From ZAX-1 sp046533095 (GTDB taxonomy: Bacteria > Bacillota > Clostridia > Lachnospirales > Lachnospiraceae): a stretch of DNA of 64,000 nucleotides. The stretch spans positions 106,496 through 170,495 of the forward strand of contig JAJQRA010000007.1 in the NCBI GenBank assembly GCA_046533095.1. The letters are read 5' to 3'. This document shows positions 1 through 8,584 of this stretch, in pieces. How positions within the stretch are numbered: position 1 is the first letter of the stretch; each line of letters begins with the position of its first letter. Below the pieces are notes generated by a model. That model had not been told where the DNA came from. It saw only the letters and a program-made list of their open reading frames with translations, and ran no database searches. A program made the translations under genes and the position numbers.

Positions 1-311
1 ATATTGTCAACGCCATTATTCGATGCCGCATCAATTTCAATGACATTCATAGATGTTCCCGCCCCAATAGAGCGACAGGACGCACATGTTAAACATGGGC
101 TGCCCTCGTTTGGCTGTTCGCAATTAACAGCCTTTGCAAAAATTTTGGCAACAGAAGTTTTGCCGGTACCCCTTGTTCCGCAAAAAAGGTAGGCATGTCC
201 GATACGTTCTGCTTTTATTTGATTTTTTAACGTTGTTGCAATGTGTTCCTGTCCTTTGACATCTTCAAATTCTTGAGGGCGGAACTTTCGGTAAAGTGCA
301 GTATAAGACAT
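1..311 (-). CDS. dnaX: DNA polymerase III subunit gamma/tau, N-terminal part (cut by window edge)
   Basis: The first 103 or so codons of the clamp-loader ATPase that assembles the sliding clamp in DNA replication. The reverse-strand reading begins with the typical MSYTALYRKFRPQ opening. It carries a Walker A loop, GTRGTGKTS, near residue 45-53 and the start of the zinc-binding cysteine cluster (NCEQ...CLTCASC), then EIDAASNNGVD. The gene runs off the left edge, so the rest is not visible. Its ATG lies one base beyond the TAA of the upstream phosphofructokinase gene, so the two are probably co-transcribed. The start choice is firm because it gives the family's standard N-terminus. Confidence 0.95.
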   Translation of the reverse strand, partial: MSYTALYRKFRPQEFEDVKGQEHIATTLKNQIKAERIGHAYLFCGTRGTGKTSVAKIFAKAVNCEQPNEGSPCLTCASCRSIGAGTSMNVIEIDAASNNGVDN

Positions 312-312
312 T

Positions 313-1386
313 TTAATCACCCAAGCTAATGCCAATGAACTTTGTTTCTTCTATAATTTTGGAATCTGGTTCCACAACTTTTAGTTTCCCCGCAACTTCC
401 CCTAAAGGCACTTTTTTTGTATTTCCATTAATCATGGCCACCATATATCCAAAGTCCTCTGCCATAATCAGTTCTGCCGCAGCTGCCCCTAATCTGGTAC
501 ACAGCATCCTGTCATATGGGCAGGGGCTGCCGCCTCTTTGGGTATGTCCCGGAACCGTTACCCGTACTTCAAAACCTGTCTTTTCCTGAATCTGCGCCGC
601 TATCTCATAAGATACGGATGGGTGCGTTCTGTTTTTTATTTTTTCTTTCAATTCTTTCTTTGAAAGTTCAGCATCTTCTTTTGAAATGGCTCCTTCTGCA
701 ACCGCTAGAATCGTAAATCCTTTCCCTTCCTGGCTCCTGTGGGCAATTGCCGCAACGATCTTGTTAATATCATATGGTATCTCCGGAATTAATATAATAT
801 CCGCACCACCGGCAATCCCTGCATGCAAGGTCAGCCATCCTACTTTATGCCCCATGACCTCTACGATAAATACACGGTTATGCGAAGCTGCCGTCGTATG
901 GATACAGTCAATGGCGTCTGTTGCAATTTTAATCGCACTTTGAAATCCAAATGTTTCATCGGTTCCATATATATCATTATCTATCGTTTTGGGCAAATGA
1001 ATGATATTTAAGCCCTCTTCCCTTAGGAGATTGGCTGTTTTCTGCGTCCCATTCCCTCCAAGGATCACAAGACAGCCCAAATTCAGCTTATAATAGTTTT
1101 GTTTCATGGCCTCTACTTTATCTAAGCCATCTTCATCCGGCTCACGCATTAATTTAAATGGTTGTCTGGACGTCCCAAGAATCGTTCCGCCTTTTGTCAA
1201 TATTCCAGAAAAATCCTTCGGTGTCAATAAGCGGTAATTCCCATATATCAAGCCTTTGTATCCCTCATAAAACCCGTACACTTCCAGCTTTTCCACATTT
1301 GAACTCAATCCCTTTACCACGCCACGCATGGCTGCATTTAACGCTTGGCAATCTCCGCCACTCGTCAATAGTCCTATTCTAATCAT
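313..1386 (-). CDS. pfkA: 6-phosphofructokinase (atypical active-site motifs)
   Basis: Phosphorylates fructose 6-phosphate in glycolysis. The 357-residue length and motifs fit the PFK family: SGGDCQALNAAMRG at the N-terminus, PKTIDND at residues 132-138, the long substrate-binding stretch around VEVMGHKVGWL, and GHTQRGGSPCPYDR. Odd points: the phosphate-donor loop reads GGNGT (110-114) instead of GGDGS, and the segment before TIDND carries Lys, the residue usual in pyrophosphate-dependent or mixed (group III) enzymes, whereas the Gly after the Asn is the ATP-type residue. Donor specificity is therefore uncertain. The start has AAGGA nine bases upstream. dnaX follows after one base. Confidence 0.93.
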   Translation of the reverse strand: MIRIGLLTSGGDCQALNAAMRGVVKGLSSNVEKLEVYGFYEGYKGLIYGNYRLLTPKDFSGILTKGGTILGTSRQPFKLMREPDEDGLDKVEAMKQNYYKLNLGCLVILGGNGTQKTANLLREEGLNIIHLPKTIDNDIYGTDETFGFQSAIKIATDAIDCIHTTAASHNRVFIVEVMGHKVGWLTLHAGIAGGADIILIPEIPYDINKIVAAIAHRSQEGKGFTILAVAEGAISKEDAELSKKELKEKIKNRTHPSVSYEIAAQIQEKTGFEVRVTVPGHTQRGGSPCPYDRMLCTRLGAAAAELIMAEDFGYMVAMINGNTKKVPLGEVAGKLKVVEPDSKIIEETKFIGISLGD

Positions 1387-1672
1387 CCACTCACATCCTT
1401 TGCCCTTTGCTCTTTTCTATTTATAAACTACACATATTAATATAATGGTGCAGCTATTCAGTCATACCTCCCTCAATAGCCAATTTGCACATAATCAATT
1501 TGCAAAATTACAAGTTTGCTATCTATCCATAGAATTGTTCACTGAATAGTTACAGTATAATACACTCTAAATAATTTATCCACTCATTTTTCATTGCTTT
1601 ATCGGAAATTATGGTATCATGTGCCAGGAACAAAAAAATGATCCATCATGGAAGCATATCGAAATAGCCATC

Positions 1673-1720
1673 AGAAGCATAAAGGCAGATACGTGAGAAC
1701 GGATCTATTTTTATGCTTCT
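1673..1720 (-). terminator. Hairpin just past the HD-GYP stop codon
   Basis: An 11-base perfect inverted repeat (AGAAGCATAAA against TTTATGCTTCT) with a 26-base loop lies 3 bases beyond the stop of the HD-GYP gene on the minus strand. No U-tract follows it on that strand, so it may be a weak terminator or a 3' mRNA-stabilising stem. The rest of 1387-1672 holds only AT-rich sequence, presumably the pfkA promoter, with no motif I would commit to. Confidence 0.45.
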
Positions 1721-1722
1721 CC

Positions 1723-2955
1723 CTAAAGTAGTTCCCTCCGGTCAAAACCACTTCTCCTGTCGGCATTGTTTCTCATTTCATAGCAAGGCTTTGGCATTTC
1801 CAGCATGGAGTACGGCTTCATTGCCTCATCCATGTCACGGACGATAACAGGTTCAATGAAGCCTCTTTCCGCCATTTGATACATAATAGGCATTGTTTCT
1901 TCATGCGCTCTTTGCGCGTGGTACGGACGCGCCTCACTGACCGCCTGGTAGATGTCAATACATGCTAAAAGCCGGGAATTAAAATCCAGCGAGCTGGATT
2001 TTAACCCCTGCGGATAACCCGTACCGTCCAATTTTTCATGATGGTTGCCCGCCCACGCACTAATTTCCTCAAGACCCTCCACACCTTTTAGTATCTCTTG
2101 TGTGTGCAGCACATGCCTTTTGATTATTATAAATTCTTCATCTGTTAGTTTGCCCGGCTTTTCCAATATTTCGGTCGGCGTGGCAAGTTTTCCGATATCA
2201 TGGAGCGCGGCGGCAAGATACAGTTGAACCTTTTGTTCGAGCGTATAGCCATAGTATTCCCCCATAAGCCATGCACGATTCGCAATTTGATCCGTATGCA
2301 CCCGGGTAAATTTGGATTTGTAGTCGATGATATGAGCAAAAAGCTGTGAAACTTTTATAAGAGCCGCATCTTTCGCATCGATATTCCACATTGGAATAAG
2401 CCACGTGGCCGTTTCATCAATGTTTTCATCGCGCAACATCTCCATCACCACGTTGTTCAGGACAGGCAGCATCGCCTCGGAAGCACGTTTGGTAAAACGC
2501 GGGTCTTGCTCAACTCTACGATGCAGCACTTCTAAATTCTGCGCCCTTTGCAAGTGGTACTCAACATCCAGCATATCAGAAATCGCAATCAGTTCTGCGC
2601 CTAACGGATATTCACCCTCATGCTTACCAAAAACACCACTGCCATCCGCATGTTCGTGGTGATACAACACGAAACCTGACACATCTGTTTTCATTGGCAG
2701 GAGTTCAATGTTTCGCTGCCCAATTTCACAATGGCACGGCATCGCTTCTGATTCAGTCAGCGCAGAGTCGTGAAACAACGCACAGGTCGTAAGTTCGGAT
2801 ATATATAGTTCAGGCAACCCGAAACGCCGCGCCATAATTGTACATAGCGTAGCAATACGTTTGCCGTGGTTGGTGGTCGCACCCAATAGCTCGCCTTCAA
2901 CAATGTCAAGAGCCACCGCTATAGAGCGCACTAGCCGATCCATTCGTATTGTCAT
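1723..2955 (-). CDS. Tandem HD-GYP domain protein (probable c-di-GMP phosphodiesterase)
   Basis: Likely hydrolyses cyclic di-GMP. The 410-residue protein has two HD-GYP-like modules. The first is divergent: HDSALTE near the start, then HHEHADGSG. The second is complete: HDIGKLATP, a following HVLHTQ, HHEKLDGTGYPQG (the GYP motif) and ACIDIYQAVSEARPY. There is no membrane segment or sensor domain, so it is probably cytoplasmic. I place the start at the ATG at 2955, because GGAGG sits 5 bases upstream of it; the ATG 12 bases earlier overlaps that ribosome binding site. It stands alone on the minus strand, diverging from the transporter at 3586. Confidence 0.88.
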   Translation of the reverse strand: MTIRMDRLVRSIAVALDIVEGELLGATTNHGKRIATLCTIMARRFGLPELYISELTTCALFHDSALTESEAMPCHCEIGQRNIELLPMKTDVSGFVLYHHEHADGSGVFGKHEGEYPLGAELIAISDMLDVEYHLQRAQNLEVLHRRVEQDPRFTKRASEAMLPVLNNVVMEMLRDENIDETATWLIPMWNIDAKDAALIKVSQLFAHIIDYKSKFTRVHTDQIANRAWLMGEYYGYTLEQKVQLYLAAALHDIGKLATPTEILEKPGKLTDEEFIIIKRHVLHTQEILKGVEGLEEISAWAGNHHEKLDGTGYPQGLKSSSLDFNSRLLACIDIYQAVSEARPYHAQRAHEETMPIMYQMAERGFIEPVIVRDMDEAMKPYSMLEMPKPCYEMRNNADRRSGFDRRELL

Positions 2956-3173
2956 ATTAACCTCCATTGATTTTTGTTCCTATATTTCCTTAATGACAGC
3001 TTCAATTATATTATAATATGAACCTATCATTCGCACAAGCATAAAAGATCCATAGCACAAAATTTTTATGAAAATGCCGTTTCCTTATATGAGGCTACGT
3101 TTTCTTAGCCGATTACGCCTCAAAATTGTAACGAAGCAAAAAGTTCTTGTAATCTTCGCTTATCCATTCTATA

Positions 3174-3385
3174 ATAAAGCTTATCAGAAATTGCAGGGCA
3201 AGTTCTGATAAAAGGCACATTTTTTCGTGCCGCGAATCTGATTATAGGAACAGCATTTTGTGCCTATAATAGAGCTTATCAGAAATTGCAGGGCAAGTTC
3301 TGATAAAAGGCACATTTTTTCGTGCCGTGAATCTGATTATAGGAACAGCATTTTGTGCCTATAATAGAGCTTATCAGACAGTCGG
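3174..3385. repeat. 95-bp tandem repeat of a three-hairpin dispersed element (about 2.1 copies)
   Basis: Two nearly identical 95-bp units starting at about 3179 and 3274, and the beginning of a third at 3369. Each unit can fold into three successive stems: TTATCAGAA with TTCTGATAA (with an inner TTGC/GCAA pair), GGCAC with GTGCC, and ATTATAGG with CCTATAAT. Diverged copies occur near 55190 and 56690 in this window. It occupies most of the 630-bp gap between the HD-GYP gene and the transporter. No protein is evident here. Confidence 0.9.
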
Positions 3386-3585
3386 TGCTGTATTGCATAT
3401 TGAGCTACTCGCGTTTCATAAGAGATACTGCCAAGATGTGTTTTTTACATCTTGTATGCATACCTGCAGGCAACTATTCCACCGCCTACGAAATGTGACT
3501 TTTCGCATATGGCCATTTGTGCAGCTTGGCTATGGGGAGTGGGTACGACTGAATCATTCACAAAAATGAACAAGGTAGGGTATAA

Positions 3586-4770
3586 ATGACAAAGCTACTA
3601 ATACGCCTGTTTGCAAGGCAAACATTCGACTGTTCCCTCGAAAATGCAAGGTATGAATATGGCCGCCTTGCTGGGTGGGTAGGGATACTTAGCAATGTGC
3701 TTTTGTTTTTGGTAAAGCTATTCACGGGACTTTTTACCGGAAGCATATCGATTATGGCAGATGCCGTCAATAACCTTTCAGACAGCGCAACTTCAGGAAT
3801 AACTTTAGCCGCGTTTCGACTTTCTGCAATGCCCGCAGATGAGGAACATCCATATGGGCACGCACGCTTTGAATATGTCAGCGCGATGATCGTTTCCTGC
3901 GTTATCATTGCCATAGGCACACAGTTTTTATTTTCGTCGATGCGCAAGGCCATAAGCCCCGATCCAGTGATTTTTTCGCCTCTGGTGGCCATTCTTTTAC
4001 TTATCTCAATTAGCATTAAGCTATGGCAACAGCTTTTCTATCGTACGGTTGGCACTCGCATTGATTCGCAGGCGCTTCTTGCAAATTCAACCGACAGCCG
4101 CAACGATGCCATCACGACTTTTGTGGTGTTGCTTGGCTCCATCATTGCACATTTTACTGACCTTTTACTGGATGGCATACTGGGCCTTTTCGTGGCATTA
4201 TTCGTCATATGGTCGGGCGTTTCTATGTTGCGTGAAGCGTTAAATCCCCTTCTGGGATCTGTGCCAACGAAAGAGCTTGTGGACACGATACACCGTAAGA
4301 TACGAAGTTATCCGTCCGTATATGGGATGCACGATTTGATGGTACACAACTACGGCCACGACCGTTGTTTTGCATCAGTTCATGTTGAATTGCCTGCCTC
4401 TCAAAATATCATGGTGAGCCACGAAATAATAGACGAAATAGAGCGGGATTTTCTTGAAAATATGCACTTGCATATGGTCATCCATCTTGATCCGGTCATT
4501 ACAAACGACCCTAAGGTCGATTCCTTGCGAAAGCTATGCAGCACCGCAGTATCAAAGATAGACCCCGTATTGACGATTCACGATTTCCGCATTGTGGATG
4601 GACCCAATCGCACCAACCTCATATTTGACGTCACCGTCCCACCGCGATATAAAGTCCCTGACAGCATTTTACGAGAGCAGATCAGCCGTAATATATCAGA
4701 ATATGATAGTTCTTATTACACCATTATCACACTGGACCGCAGTTATGTTTCCACAATGAAAAATCCATAG
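3586..4770 (+). CDS. Cation diffusion facilitator family transporter
   Basis: A membrane antiporter that exports divalent metal ions such as zinc, iron, cobalt or manganese. The 394-residue protein has about six hydrophobic segments in its first 210 residues and a soluble C-terminal domain. The family signature is clear: ADAVNNLSDSATSG in the second transmembrane segment, DEEHPYGHARFEY after it, and NSTDSRNDAITT in the fifth segment supplying the second Asp pair. The C-terminal domain is longer than the minimal CDF cytoplasmic domain. The start has AAGGTAGGG six bases upstream. Metal specificity cannot be read from the sequence, and no metal regulator is adjacent. Confidence 0.92.
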   Translation: MTKLLIRLFARQTFDCSLENARYEYGRLAGWVGILSNVLLFLVKLFTGLFTGSISIMADAVNNLSDSATSGITLAAFRLSAMPADEEHPYGHARFEYVSAMIVSCVIIAIGTQFLFSSMRKAISPDPVIFSPLVAILLLISISIKLWQQLFYRTVGTRIDSQALLANSTDSRNDAITTFVVLLGSIIAHFTDLLLDGILGLFVALFVIWSGVSMLREALNPLLGSVPTKELVDTIHRKIRSYPSVYGMHDLMVHNYGHDRCFASVHVELPASQNIMVSHEIIDEIERDFLENMHLHMVIHLDPVITNDPKVDSLRKLCSTAVSKIDPVLTIHDFRIVDGPNRTNLIFDVTVPPRYKVPDSILREQISRNISEYDSSYYTIITLDRSYVSTMKNP

Positions 4771-4966
4771 GGCTGTTTGTGCGTTTCTTGTATGGATCTA
4801 TTGTTTTTCCTGCCAAAAGATGGTACACTATCTGTGTGGTATGGGTTATTTTGACATTGCAGGCTTCTCTATCGGACGCGGTATCGACTATGTTTCCCAA
4901 ACATTGTTTATAAAATGATTGCCCCTATATTTTAATGATGCTACAAGAAAAAATGGAGATGTAATT

Positions 4967-5503
4967 ATGGATAGCCAAGACCAAATTGATCAAGTCATCA
5001 AACAGCATTGTTTTACTGATTATAAATGGATCCTTCCTCGAGAACATATTATTGTTGCACAATGGGTTCGATTTCATTGTCAATTTGGTTGTAGCAATTA
5101 TGGGAAAAACGGCAGTTGCCCTCCCGCAGTGCCTTCAGTTGAAGAATGCCGTAACATGATTTATGAATATGAACACGCGGTTATTTTTCATTTTCCCCTG
5201 CAATCACAAACTCAAGATGAGCATTATAAATTGATGTCAAGGCTTTCCGAACTGGAACGTGCCATATTTCTTGCGGGCTATTACAAAGCTTTTTTGCTGA
5301 CATATGGTTCCTGTATTTTTTGTAAAGACTGTGTCGCTTTAGATTCCCGTATAAAATGTATCAATAAAATGAAATCTAGGCCTGGCGCTGATGCTATGGG
5401 CATCGATGTATATCAGACTGCTCATAATGTTGGTTATCCAATTCAAGTAGTTAAAACCCATAATGAAATTACAAATCGATTTGCCTTCCTACTGATTCAA
5501 TAA
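4967..5503 (+). CDS. DUF2284-type cysteine-rich metal-binding protein
   Basis: A 178-residue protein that resembles the DUF2284 family of predicted metal-binding proteins. Cysteine motifs are conspicuous: FHCQFGCSNYGKNGSCPP near residues 35-52 and YGSCIFCKDCVAL near 115-127, a layout suited to an iron-sulfur or zinc site. The biochemical role of the family is not established. I start at the ATG at 4967, which has GGAG 8 bases upstream; a longer in-frame version from 4919 lacks such a site. It is followed at once by the decayed ccdA fragment. Confidence 0.8.
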   Translation: MDSQDQIDQVIKQHCFTDYKWILPREHIIVAQWVRFHCQFGCSNYGKNGSCPPAVPSVEECRNMIYEYEHAVIFHFPLQSQTQDEHYKLMSRLSELERAIFLAGYYKAFLLTYGSCIFCKDCVALDSRIKCINKMKSRPGADAMGIDVYQTAHNVGYPIQVVKTHNEITNRFAFLLIQ

Positions 5504-5523
5504 AATTTATGATAAAATAGCAG

Positions 5524-5690
5524 AGGACTTTGCGATTGTGTTTACAATCATGGGCGTATTTTCTTTCATCAAAATCCAAGATAATGCCATTACGCAAATC
5601 TCCGGTATTGCCTTGGTTTTTATAAGTAGCATGATGATGGCAGGCTTGTTTGGCACTTTGCTCGCTAAGCCGCCTTTCGTAAGGAGGGAC
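5524..5690 (+). pseudogene. Internally deleted relic of a ccdA gene
   Basis: This stretch matches the intact ccdA downstream in two blocks: about 5524-5560 against 6581-6617, then 5558-5690 against 6983-7118. The roughly 365 bp in between are missing. The translated tail (FSFIK...ITQISGI...GLFGTLLAK) is recognisable. Even the sequence past the ccdA stop, through the TlpA ribosome binding site and start codon, matches. This indicates an old tandem duplication of a ccdA-tlpA unit followed by decay of this ccdA copy. Confidence 0.85.
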
Positions 5691-5695
5691 AACGA

Positions 5696-6433
5696 TTGGA
5701 CAAAAAGAAACTTCAGGCACTCATCACCTTTGTTCTGCTTTTATTCGTCATTATCGTAGGAGTAATCGTATATGGCGCTTTCGGGAAGCAAATTGACCCT
5801 TCCGAGGTTTTAAGTCCTGCATCGGTGTCTGTTCCAAATCAGGATGGCTCACCCGCAAATCCCGTCCCATTTGATAAAATGGAGGATGCTGTCGCACAAA
5901 AAGCTTCGGACTTTACCGTCTATGACAAAGAAGGCAACGCTGTTTCGCTGTCTGATTTTGTCGGCAAACCTGTCATTGTAAATTTCTGGGCAAGCTGGTG
6001 CCCACCCTGCAAAGGCGAAATGCCGGTATTTAACTCAGCCTTTGCCGAATACGGCGATACGATCAGCTTTGTGATGGTTGACATGGTGGGACAGCGAGAG
6101 TCTCAGGAAAATGGCGAGAACTACGTTTCTGACGCAGAATATAGCTTCCCCATCTATTTTGACACGGATCAAAATGCCGCCCTTACTTATGGCATAGCAT
6201 CTATTCCGACTAGCTTATTCATCGATGGCGATGGAAATCTCATCACCTATGCCGTTGGCGCAATTGACGAAGACGCACTAGCATACGGCATTAGCCTGCT
6301 TTTAAGCCCGCCGGAAACGTCTGTAAGTGTACTTCGTCCAAGCTTTGATCCTCACGACTATATTCAGCGTGCAGAGGCTGTGGCCGCATTTCTAAAAAGC
6401 ATAGAGGTGCCCACAGAGGCAAGATCAAGTTGA
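5696..6433 (+). CDS. Membrane-anchored TlpA/ResA-like thiol-disulfide oxidoreductase
   Basis: A thioredoxin-fold reductase on the outer face of the membrane that reduces disulfides in exported proteins, powered by electrons passed through CcdA. The 245-residue protein has an N-terminal transmembrane anchor (residues 7-28), a linker, and a TlpA domain with the WCPPC active site (Cys102 and Cys105) and the cis-proline region ASIPTS. The start is a TTG with AGGAGG about 8 bases before it. Its stop overlaps the start of ccdA, so the two are translationally coupled. The C-terminal extension of about 45 residues is not recognised. Confidence 0.9.
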   Translation: MDKKKLQALITFVLLLFVIIVGVIVYGAFGKQIDPSEVLSPASVSVPNQDGSPANPVPFDKMEDAVAQKASDFTVYDKEGNAVSLSDFVGKPVIVNFWASWCPPCKGEMPVFNSAFAEYGDTISFVMVDMVGQRESQENGENYVSDAEYSFPIYFDTDQNAALTYGIASIPTSLFIDGDGNLITYAVGAIDEDALAYGISLLLSPPETSVSVLRPSFDPHDYIQRAEAVAAFLKSIEVPTEARSS

Positions 6434-7104
6434 GGTACGTTTGGCTTTTTTTAGAGGGAATCGTAACATTCATTTCGCCGTGCCTGCTGCCGATGCTGCC
6501 CATCTACATCTCCTATTTTGCCGGCGGGCAGCCCTCGGAAGATCGTGGACATACCATAAAGGGCGCAGTCGGCTTTGTTTTGGGCTTTACGATTGTATTT
6601 ACAATAATGGGTGCATTCGCCGGTGCACTTGGGATGTTATTGAGCCGATATCAGGTGTTCATAAATATCGCCACCGGCATGATCGTCCTACTACTTGGAC
6701 TTCATTATCTCGGTGTCCTGCGATGGAATCTTTTTCGCGGTATGACGAGCAAGTACAAGCATGCTCAAGGAAATGTAAATACATTTTTAAACGCAGTATT
6801 TTTCGGTTGTGTATTTTCTCTTGGCTGGACACCATGCGTTGGCACTTTTTTAGGCTCCGCATTGATGCTCGCATCGCAACAGGGTTCCGCAGGGATCGGC
6901 ATACGCATGCTCTTGTGCTATTCAGCGGGTCTTGGCATCCCATTCATCATCAGTGCAGTGCTTATCGACAGGCTAAAAGGTGCGTTTTCTTTCATCAAAA
7001 GCCACTATAAGATCATCACACAAATCTCCGGTATTGTCTTGGTTTTGATGGGCGTGCTAATGATGACAGGCTTGTTTGGCACTTTGCTCGCCAAGCTATC
7101 TTAG
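6430..7104 (+). CDS. ccdA: CcdA-type cytochrome c biogenesis / thiol transport membrane protein
   Basis: Shuttles reducing equivalents from cytoplasmic thioredoxin across the membrane to extracytoplasmic thioredoxin-like proteins such as the TlpA partner upstream. 224 residues with six likely membrane segments. The paired cysteines of the DsbD/CcdA family are present: ISPCLLPMLPIY near residue 18 and GWTPCVGT near 137. The start is a TTG overlapping the tlpA stop (TTGA). The 3' end and the bases just after it are duplicated at 5558-5710. Confidence 0.9.
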   Translation: MRYVWLFLEGIVTFISPCLLPMLPIYISYFAGGQPSEDRGHTIKGAVGFVLGFTIVFTIMGAFAGALGMLLSRYQVFINIATGMIVLLLGLHYLGVLRWNLFRGMTSKYKHAQGNVNTFLNAVFFGCVFSLGWTPCVGTFLGSALMLASQQGSAGIGIRMLLCYSAGLGIPFIISAVLIDRLKGAFSFIKSHYKIITQISGIVLVLMGVLMMTGLFGTLLAKLS

Positions 7105-7140
7105 GTAAGGTAGGGACAACGATTGAGCAAAAAGAAACCC
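7105..7140 (+). pseudogene. Vestige of a second tlpA start
   Basis: Directly after the ccdA stop, the sequence AAGGTAGGGACAACGATTG and following bases match the ribosome binding site and first codons of tlpA at 5680-5710. The similarity fades after the first six codons. It reads as the leftover 5' end of a deleted second tlpA. A long reading frame continues from here into the next gene, but that gene has its own well-placed start at 7276. Confidence 0.7.
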
Positions 7141-7275
7141 TACCATGAAGTTGCGCTGTCCAAATCAAGCGAATTTCTTGCGTTTTTACGGAAATCATGC
7201 TATACTAAATTTAAAGTAATCGTTATGTTTTTCATACTCAATTTTGATATATGCATTACGAGGGGGGTCAAGTCT

Positions 7276-8451
7276 ATGAAGTTCATTAAAGTTAACGATT
7301 TGCAGCCTGGTATGCGCCTTGCCAGACCAATTTACAATAAATTAGGCGTTATGCTTTATGACCGCGATACAAAATTGACATCACAAGGGATTTTAAGTAT
7401 TGATAATTTTGGACTGATTGGGCTTTATATCTTAGAGCCTGCAGAACCTGCCATACCCCTTACAGAGGAAGAGATAGAATTTGAAAAATTTCAGACAACA
7501 GCAGTATTTAAACTCAAAGACGATCTTGTTCTATTGAAAAATAATAAGGCACCCAAAAATCTAATTAGCCTTTCCCAAACCCTATTGACACGCTATGGCA
7601 AGCTAGATCACAAAATTCATTTTACACAAAATGTCAGAAGTGCGGATGACTATGTATATAAGCACTGTCTAAGTACCGCAATACTTGTTGCCATGATGGT
7701 CCCGAAACTAAAATTTGGCTATGAAGATCAGCTTGCCACTGTTTGTGCCGCATTGATCCATAACATTGGTATGTTGTTTATTCCCCCACGCATCATTGAA
7801 AAAGGGGATAACATTTCAGAGGCAGAAAAGCTCCAAATCAAAAAAATATTGGAAAAGGGATATGCATTGCTACATCCTGAAAGCAATGATTATGACCTAC
7901 CGGATGCTACGTTGCAAATTGCCGGGCAAATGGCACGTATAGAACACAGCCCCGATGTTCCAATGGACAAAACGATCCGTTGGCATAAAGGCTCTACCGT
8001 ATTGCACGTAGCCGCTATGTATGATACACTTACTGCAATGGGTTTAGACCATGAGCCTGTTTCTAAACTAGTCGCACTTGACTTTTTGCGGGCGCACCAA
8101 GTACATTATCTGCCTAAAATTGTTAATGTACTCACCCAATGCATTCACGTTCTTCCTACAGGCTGCTGTGTGGATTTGTCCGATGGGGAACAAGGCATTG
8201 TTATCGTTGATGATTCTGTCAATTTTGCAACACCGGTTATTATACGTTTTTCTGACCATAAGGTCTATGATTTAAATGATCCACTGGTTGCCAAGAACCT
8301 ACATATTAAGGATATTATGCAAACGATGGACGTGCGTGTTCCTGTTGATGAAGAAACATTGAAACAGTTTGTTCCTGATGAGCATACACAAAAAATGACA
8401 AACAGTTTTATGGAAAAAAGAGCAAAGCTTATAGCTGCCGGACGGCTATAG
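7276..8451 (+). CDS. HD-GYP-related protein with damaged HD motif
   Basis: A 391-residue protein with the layout of clostridial HD-GYP proteins. The N-terminal domain of about 75 residues (KFIKVNDLQPGMRLARPIYN) is one often found in front of HD-GYP domains, and an HD-like core spans about residues 125-290. The metal-binding HD pair reads HN (ALIHNIGMLFIPPRIIEK, where HDIGKL is expected), and there is no HHExxDGxGYP sequence; only a weak RIEHSPD occurs in its place. It is therefore probably not an active c-di-GMP phosphodiesterase and may act as a binding or scaffold protein. The start at 7276 has GAGGGGGGT upstream. A terminator follows. Confidence 0.82.
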   Translation: MKFIKVNDLQPGMRLARPIYNKLGVMLYDRDTKLTSQGILSIDNFGLIGLYILEPAEPAIPLTEEEIEFEKFQTTAVFKLKDDLVLLKNNKAPKNLISLSQTLLTRYGKLDHKIHFTQNVRSADDYVYKHCLSTAILVAMMVPKLKFGYEDQLATVCAALIHNIGMLFIPPRIIEKGDNISEAEKLQIKKILEKGYALLHPESNDYDLPDATLQIAGQMARIEHSPDVPMDKTIRWHKGSTVLHVAAMYDTLTAMGLDHEPVSKLVALDFLRAHQVHYLPKIVNVLTQCIHVLPTGCCVDLSDGEQGIVIVDDSVNFATPVIIRFSDHKVYDLNDPLVAKNLHIKDIMQTMDVRVPVDEETLKQFVPDEHTQKMTNSFMEKRAKLIAAGRL

Positions 8452-8467
8452 CCGATCATTCAAAAAA

Positions 8468-8514
8468 GAGTCTTGCCCATAGCATTTTGCCATGAAGCAA
8501 GACTCCTTTTTCTT
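8468..8514 (+). terminator. Intrinsic terminator after the HD-GYP-like gene
   Basis: A nine-base perfect stem GAGTCTTGC / GCAAGACTC with a 20-base loop is followed by CTTTTTCTT. It sits 17 bases past the stop codon of the upstream gene. Confidence 0.9.
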
Positions 8515-8584
8515 GGTTTGACAACTATTATCTTTTTTCTTACTCTATTTTGCCGATTTTATTTTTTGCTTGATGGGTATTTGC

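Noticed and set aside
5538..5759. Separate 73-residue gene
   Set aside because: It is the readable tail of the internally deleted ccdA copy running into the tlpA start.
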